Shown here in pieces: positions 25,330 to 29,551 of a DNA stretch of 29,551 nt. The translations under genes were made by a program, and so were the position numbers. The DNA is from Thermovibrio sp. (GTDB lineage Bacteria; Aquificota; Desulfurobacteriia; Desulfurobacteriales; Desulfurobacteriaceae). The notes beneath the pieces are model-generated. The model did not search any database. It was not told the origin of the DNA and was given only the letters and a program-made list of their open reading frames with translations. The DNA is taken from contig QOAO01000001.1 in the NCBI GenBank assembly GCA_003978105.1, positions 1 through 29,551 on the forward strand. The letters run 5' to 3'. Position 1 is the first letter of the stretch; every line of letters starts with the position of its first letter.

Positions 25330-26315
25330 CAACATATCCTTGGAAGAGGGTCTTCTTCAAGGAGTTCCAATCTCCTCATTCCTCCAACCGATGTAACTAA
25401 AACCACTTCCCTTTCCTCTGTAACTTCTCCTATAATTTGAGAGTTCTCCCCTAAGGGATGGGACTTTAAAATTTCTAACGTTCTATCAGCATCCTTCCTA
25501 TCAACGACAACTACCGCCTTCCCCTCGTTTGCGAGGTAAAGTGGGTCGTAACCCAACATGTCACATATGAACCTGACCTCATCCCTGACGGGAATTTTAT
25601 CCTCGTATATCCTTACACCAAGACCTGACGTTTCCGAAAGCTCCACAAGAACAGTCGCAAGCCCTCCCCTTGTAGGGTCCCTCATAAACCTCAAACCCGG
25701 AACATCAAAGAGTGGAACTAGCAGAGAGTTTAAGGGAGCACAGTCGCTTTTAAGCTCAGTTTCTACCTCAAACTTCTCCCTTGAAAGTGAAATGGAAATT
25801 CCGTGGTTCCCGATAAATCCCGTAACAATTACTAAATCACCAGGCTTTACAAACTTTGGGGATAACTCCCTTTTCACATCGCCAATTCCCGTCGTATTTA
25901 TGTAGATTCCGTCACACTTTCCCCTTTCGACTACCTTCGTATCACCCGTTACTATTTTGACCCCAGCACTTTCGGCAGTTTTTGAGATTGATGAGACAAT
26001 TTTTTCCAGGTTGCTTATAGGGAATCCCTCCTCAATAATAAAACTGACGGAGATGAATTTTGGAACAGAACCGCTTACTGTTAAATCGTTTACAGTGCCG
26101 GCAACTGAGAGTTTTCCTATATCTCCACCAGGAAAGAAGATGGGTTGGACAACGAAAGAATCGGTCGTCATTGCAATTTTCTCAAATCCAGGAAGGTAAG
26201 TTGCATCCTGGAGGGAGTGGAGCTCCGGTGATTCAAAGTACTTTAAAAAGAGTTCCTCAATTAAATCCCTCGTTAGCTTACCTCCACTCCCATGACCTAT
26301 CTCGATTCTTTCCAT
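25329..26315 (-). CDS. hypE: Hydrogenase maturation protein HypE (thiocarbamate dehydratase)
   Basis: Dehydrates the carbamoyl group placed by HypF on its C-terminal cysteine to give the cyanide ligand for the NiFe site. The protein ends LPRIC, with the essential terminal Cys328 intact. The AIR-synthase-like core shows GHGSGGKLT, MTTDSFVVQPIFFPGGDIG, VAGTVNDLTVSG, GDTKVVERG and MRDPTRGGLATVL. The 328-residue length is normal. The ATG at 26315 has GGAGGT that is part of the cdsA stop region, two bases after the cdsA TAG. Confidence 0.97.
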   Translation of the reverse strand: MERIEIGHGSGGKLTRDLIEELFLKYFESPELHSLQDATYLPGFEKIAMTTDSFVVQPIFFPGGDIGKLSVAGTVNDLTVSGSVPKFISVSFIIEEGFPISNLEKIVSSISKTAESAGVKIVTGDTKVVERGKCDGIYINTTGIGDVKRELSPKFVKPGDLVIVTGFIGNHGISISLSREKFEVETELKSDCAPLNSLLVPLFDVPGLRFMRDPTRGGLATVLVELSETSGLGVRIYEDKIPVRDEVRFICDMLGYDPLYLANEGKAVVVVDRKDADRTLEILKSHPLGENSQIIGEVTEEREVVLVTSVGGMRRLELLEEDPLPRIC

Positions 26316-26316
26316 A

Positions 26317-27099
26317 CTAACCTCCAGAAATTACGTAGAGAAACGGTGCAACTGCCAACGTACTGTCAAGCCTATCCAGGACTCCTCCGTGTCCCGGAAT
26401 TGTTTTCCCCGAATCCTTGACGTTGAAGGATCTCTTGAGGGAGCTCTCAAAGAGATCTCCAATCTGGGAAATCACTGTCAGCATGAACAGAAAAAGAAAA
26501 GTTTGAAAACCTTGGGAAAAAACTGATAACTTAACAGCAACTAAGTAGGAAACAAGAGTTCCTAAAATTGAACCCCCAGCTGACCCTTCAACCGTTTTTT
26601 TAGGACTAACAGAGGGGATTAACCTTCTCCTTCCAAAGTACTTCCCTGTAAGGTAGGCAGATGTATCTGTTGACCAGACAATTGAGAGAAGCAGAACAAA
26701 CTCCTTTTTGGATATGAGTGACAGGGAAACGATTCCAAATATTGAATAAATTAGAAACCCTAAAGTTGGAACGAACCTTTCCGAAATTTTTCCATCAACG
26801 ATAAGGGCGTAAGAAAATAGGGACAGAAAGAGAAAGGCCGGAGATGCAATCAAAACCGATGAGAGGAAACCGTGAAAAAATGGACTAACAACTATAGGAT
26901 TTGTGGAAAGTATAAATACTAAAGAGTAAATTATCACGGAAACTGTTAAAAACTTCTCTAAAGAGGCCATTTTAAAGAGTTCTGAAATAATAAAAACTCC
27001 TATCATGTAAACCAATGAAGTGTATAGGGGTTTGGGAGAGAGGAGCATTAAAAGTGCATAAACTACAACGATAAGAGCTCCAACTATCCTTTCCCTCAT
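26317..27099 (-). CDS. cdsA: Phosphatidate cytidylyltransferase
   Basis: Membrane enzyme making CDP-diacylglycerol from phosphatidate and CTP. The 260-residue chain has about seven membrane segments. Its C-terminal part carries the family signature as SPKKTVEGSAGGSI followed by GDLFESSLKRSFNVKDSGK and IPGHGGVLDRLDS. Its ATG overlaps the uppS stop as ATGA, the common uppS-cdsA arrangement of bacteria. Confidence 0.97.
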   Translation of the reverse strand: MRERIVGALIVVVYALLMLLSPKPLYTSLVYMIGVFIISELFKMASLEKFLTVSVIIYSLVFILSTNPIVVSPFFHGFLSSVLIASPAFLFLSLFSYALIVDGKISERFVPTLGFLIYSIFGIVSLSLISKKEFVLLLSIVWSTDTSAYLTGKYFGRRRLIPSVSPKKTVEGSAGGSILGTLVSYLVAVKLSVFSQGFQTFLFLFMLTVISQIGDLFESSLKRSFNVKDSGKTIPGHGGVLDRLDSTLAVAPFLYVISGG

Positions 27100-27785
27100 T
27101 TTATACCGCCGAAACGCCTTTCCCTCTTCATAAAGTCCTCTATAGCCTCCTTAAACTCCTCCTCCGTAAAATCCGGCCACAGCGTATCTGTAAACCAGAG
27201 CTCCGTGTATGCCGACTGCCAGAGAAGAAAGTTGGAGATTCGGAGTTCCCCGCTCGTCCTGATTAGGAGGTCAAGGTCTGGAAGTTCCGGCATGTAGAGG
27301 TAGTTTTCGAACTCATCCAAGTCTACCTTTTCCTTTCCTGAGCCAATAATTCTGTTAACGGCATCGACTATCTCCTGCCTTCCTCCGTAGTTTACTGCAA
27401 AGACTGCCGTCATTCCGCTACACTTAGACGTCTGCTCCTCCATCCAACCGAAACCTTCCTGGAGAAAGTCCGGGAGCTCCCATAACCTTCCTATCACTCT
27501 AAACCTCACGTTGTTTTCCAAAAAGAGCTCCAACTTACTCCTTACGTACTCGTACATCAGGGAAAAGAGGAAGTTAACCTCTTCTCTCGGCCTTTTCCAG
27601 TTCTCCGTTGAAAAGGCATAAAGTGATAAATACTTTACTCCAATGTTTTTTGCGGCAATTACTATTTTCTCTGTTGTTTCTGCTCCCTTCCTGTGTCCCT
27701 CTATCCTTGGAAGACCTCTTCTTACAGCCCACCTTCCATTTCCATCCATTATTATTCCAACGTGAACAGGTAAATTCTCCTTCAT
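27096..27785 (-). CDS. uppS: Undecaprenyl diphosphate synthase (cis-prenyltransferase)
   Basis: Builds the C55 lipid carrier for murein and polysaccharide precursors from FPP and IPP. Motifs are HVGIIMDGNGRWA with the catalytic Asp, GHRKGAET, YAFSTENWKRP, and LLIRTSGELRISNFLLWQ followed by TELWFTD. About 229 residues is slightly short but complete. The ATG at 27785 is preferred, with AGGAG 9 nt away; a TTG at 27791 is also possible. It lies between metF and cdsA. Confidence 0.97.
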   Translation of the reverse strand: MKENLPVHVGIIMDGNGRWAVRRGLPRIEGHRKGAETTEKIVIAAKNIGVKYLSLYAFSTENWKRPREEVNFLFSLMYEYVRSKLELFLENNVRFRVIGRLWELPDFLQEGFGWMEEQTSKCSGMTAVFAVNYGGRQEIVDAVNRIIGSGKEKVDLDEFENYLYMPELPDLDLLIRTSGELRISNFLLWQSAYTELWFTDTLWPDFTEEEFKEAIEDFMKRERRFGGIK

Positions 27786-27797
27786 TCTCAAGAACTC

Positions 27798-28679
27798 CTA
27801 AAACTTATGGTTGAAATCTCTCTTTAGATAATCGATGAAGTTTGCAAGCTCGTGAACCTTTCCAACTAACATAAAGTGAATTCCCCCTGCAAACTCCAAA
27901 CATGACCTTGCAACGTCAATTGCGTACTTCCAGCCATACTCTTCAGGGTTTTTTGCCCTTTCCAATCCCTCAATCAGTGAATTTGGAACGGATGTAGGAT
28001 TTAGCTTCTTCATAAAGTTTGCCATCTTCAAACTTTTTATTGGAAGAATACCTATTATAGGAGTAGAACCTAGCGAGTAAATTAACTCGGAAACTTCTTT
28101 CGCCAAATTTGAATCGTAAATCGGCTGGGTCTGAATAAACTTAGCTCCCGCCCTTATTTTTTTCTCTAACTTCAGTTCCTGTAAGCGCTTTGGACCTGCA
28201 AATGGGTTGAAAACACCTCCTATAAAAAAGGAAGTTTTTCCGTTGAGCTTCTTTCCATTTAGTAACTCTCCTAAGTTTAACCTCTCAACAATTTCAATAA
28301 GCTGAACGGAATCAACATCAAAGACAGGTTTTGAATCAGGCTGGTCTCCCAAAGTTGTAAAGTCCCCCGTCATCAAACAGACGTTTTCTATTCCAAGAGC
28401 ATAGGCTCCCAAGAGGTCTGACTGAAGGGCTATTCTATTTCTATCCCTACATGTGAGTTGAAGGACTGGTTCAAGTTTAAAGTCAAGAAGGAGCTTTGCC
28501 ATTGGGAGAGCTCCCATCCTAACCATTGAACGCTGACAGTCTGTAACGTTAAATGCATCAACCTTTCCCCTTAAAGGTTCTATTCCATCGATGATAGGCT
28601 TAAAATCCGTTCCCCTCGGGGGTGCAACCTCTGCAGTTATAACGAACTTTCCACTCTCTACCTTTTCCCTAAAGGTCAA
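27798..28679 (-). CDS. metF: Methylenetetrahydrofolate reductase, MetF catalytic subunit
   Basis: TIM-barrel flavoenzyme that reduces methylene-THF to methyl-THF. The family stretches ITAEVAPPRGTD, NVTDCQRS, LEPVLQLTCRDRNR, CLMTGDFTTLGDQP and GAKFIQTQPIYD are present. The 293 residues cover only the MetF barrel. It starts at TTG 28679, one base after the metV stop, with GGAGGAG inside the end of metV, so the two are coupled. The MetFV type is known from organisms using the acetyl-CoA pathway, so methyl-branch use as well as methionine synthesis is possible. Confidence 0.95.
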   Translation of the reverse strand: MTFREKVESGKFVITAEVAPPRGTDFKPIIDGIEPLRGKVDAFNVTDCQRSMVRMGALPMAKLLLDFKLEPVLQLTCRDRNRIALQSDLLGAYALGIENVCLMTGDFTTLGDQPDSKPVFDVDSVQLIEIVERLNLGELLNGKKLNGKTSFFIGGVFNPFAGPKRLQELKLEKKIRAGAKFIQTQPIYDSNLAKEVSELIYSLGSTPIIGILPIKSLKMANFMKKLNPTSVPNSLIEGLERAKNPEEYGWKYAIDVARSCLEFAGGIHFMLVGKVHELANFIDYLKRDFNHKF

Positions 28680-28680
28680 A

Positions 28681-29325
28681 TTACTCCTCCAGAATCAGCT
28701 TTCTCGGATAGACCGATTTGGAGTAATCCTTAGGAGGAACGTTCTCCTTTACGTTTTCTAACTCTCCTAATATCTCCAGTCTCTTCTCTATTTCGTACCA
28801 AACACACGGAATGTCTGGATTTACCTCGCACTTTCCTGCAATTGCTCCACCGCAGGGTCCGTTTACAAGGGATTTAGGACACCTTGCAACAGGACATATT
28901 CCACCTGTATCTGAGATTACACAGTCACCGCAGGCGATACAGTATTCATCAAAAAACCTTTCCTCCCTCTCAACACCTATAAAGAGGGTTGTAACTCCTG
29001 TCTTAACAGGAATTCTTACGTTTTCCGCTATGAGCTGAGTCCCAGCTCCGCAGGCCAGTGAGAGAATTACCTCAGATGTGGCCTCAGCCTCCTTTAATAC
29101 GTCCTTCGAAGTTAATCTCTCAAGAATACACGTTCCCCCAGGGCTCTTGACTCCGATTATCTTAAATCCCTTTCCCTCTAAAAATCCGGCTACCTTGTAA
29201 GCCTCCCTAAGCCCTCCGTTTTTACACCTTGCAGAGCCTATCTGGCACCCGAAAATGAAAACCCTCTTGAAACCCTTGAGCTCCTCTACTATCCGGTCGA
29301 GGGATTTGAGCTTGACAGTAACCAA
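28681..29325 (-). CDS. metV: MetV iron-sulfur partner of MetF (MTHFR_C family)
   Basis: A 214-residue cysteine-rich protein with an N-terminal Rossmann-like half (FIFGCQIGSARC, GVKSPGGTCI, SLACGAGTQL) and a C-terminal half holding YCIACGDC, GICPVARCPKS, NGPCGG and GKCEVNPDIPCVW. These clusters suit 4Fe-4S and zinc binding. MetV feeds electrons to MetF in non-NADH enzymes such as that of acetogens. The start is TTG with GGAGGT upstream. It directly precedes metF and follows a PPIase gene by 15 bases. Confidence 0.92.
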   Translation of the reverse strand: MVTVKLKSLDRIVEELKGFKRVFIFGCQIGSARCKNGGLREAYKVAGFLEGKGFKIIGVKSPGGTCILERLTSKDVLKEAEATSEVILSLACGAGTQLIAENVRIPVKTGVTTLFIGVEREERFFDEYCIACGDCVISDTGGICPVARCPKSLVNGPCGGAIAGKCEVNPDIPCVWYEIEKRLEILGELENVKENVPPKDYSKSVYPRKLILEE

Positions 29326-29340
29326 GGAAAACCTCCGGAG

Positions 29341-29550
29341 TTACATGTAGACCTTAACGCTTGCTTCCCTTTTTAGTTTATTAACGTAGTCATTCAAGGC
29401 CTTCTGGAACTTTCTCATGTAGAGCTCCCGTCTTATTCTGTTCCTGTCGCAGTGTCCCTTCTCTTCAGACTTTACGTACACAATGTAAAAACCGTTGTTA
29501 GTTCTAATCAACTTGTAAGAACCCGGCTTTATGCTCCAAACGGCACTGTC
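29341..29550 (-). CDS. Peptidyl-prolyl isomerase (SurA/PpiC-like), C-terminal fragment
   Basis: This 3' end of a gene runs in from beyond the window. The 69 residues read ..AVWSIKPGSYKLIRTNNGFYIVYVKSEE, then a basic helix RRELYMRKFQKALNDYVNKL and SVKVYM. The first part resembles the last strand pair of a parvulin domain (LKPGE..PV.T..GYHIIKV), and the helix resembles the C-terminal helix of SurA/PpiC periplasmic chaperones. The catalytic core lies outside, so the identification is moderate. Confidence 0.68.
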   Translation of the reverse strand, partial: DSAVWSIKPGSYKLIRTNNGFYIVYVKSEEKGHCDRNRIRRELYMRKFQKALNDYVNKLKREASVKVYM

Positions 29551-29551
29551 T

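Overview
The window reads as a compact thermophile-like chromosome segment, probably from the phylum Aquificota and most likely the Desulfurobacteriaceae. This placement is inference from gene content and style: back-to-back operons with start/stop overlaps, many TTG/GTG starts, purine-rich coding strands, AGA/AGG arginine codons, NiFe-hydrogenase maturation genes, and a MetF/MetV methylene-tetrahydrofolate reductase pair. No rRNA, tRNA, CRISPR array or insertion sequence was seen.

Layout. 1-1246: the 3' end of a nicotinamidase-like gene converges on ftsZ with a 15-bp overlap. 1310-2308: a DUF1786-like gene on +. 2309-2811: a gene-free stretch that holds a decayed amino-acid permease (APC family) on the minus strand. 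2812-13235: one tight plus-strand block with a secreted unknown, a HIT hydrolase, a TPR/rubredoxin-knuckle (LapB-like) protein, a TamB-like giant, RNase HIII, SppA, a lytic transglycosylase, a glycerophosphodiester phosphodiesterase and purD. Much of this block concerns the envelope.

13232-20920 (minus) is the most interesting region. A sigma-54-type promoter with two tandem palindromes drives a lipoprotein with Asn/Gln/Thr-rich tandem repeats. It is followed by a PqqD-like (RRE-fold) protein, a CarB/PylC-like ATP-grasp ligase, a fold-III PLP decarboxylase whose N-terminus carries a leader-like YEKPVI sequence, a urea-transporter/M23-peptidase fusion, an outer-membrane beta-barrel and a periplasmic TPR protein. 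I found no precursor peptide. The set looks like a regulated pathway for a modified amino acid or small peptide, running from cytoplasm to envelope.

21067-29551 (minus) is one long operon: a PPIase (partial), metV, metF, uppS, cdsA, hypE, a FetB-like permease, hypD, and then an NtrC-type activator and its membrane histidine kinase. The kinase stop codon directly abuts the palindromes of the sigma-54 promoter, so this two-component system probably controls the adjacent lipoprotein and perhaps the cluster behind it.
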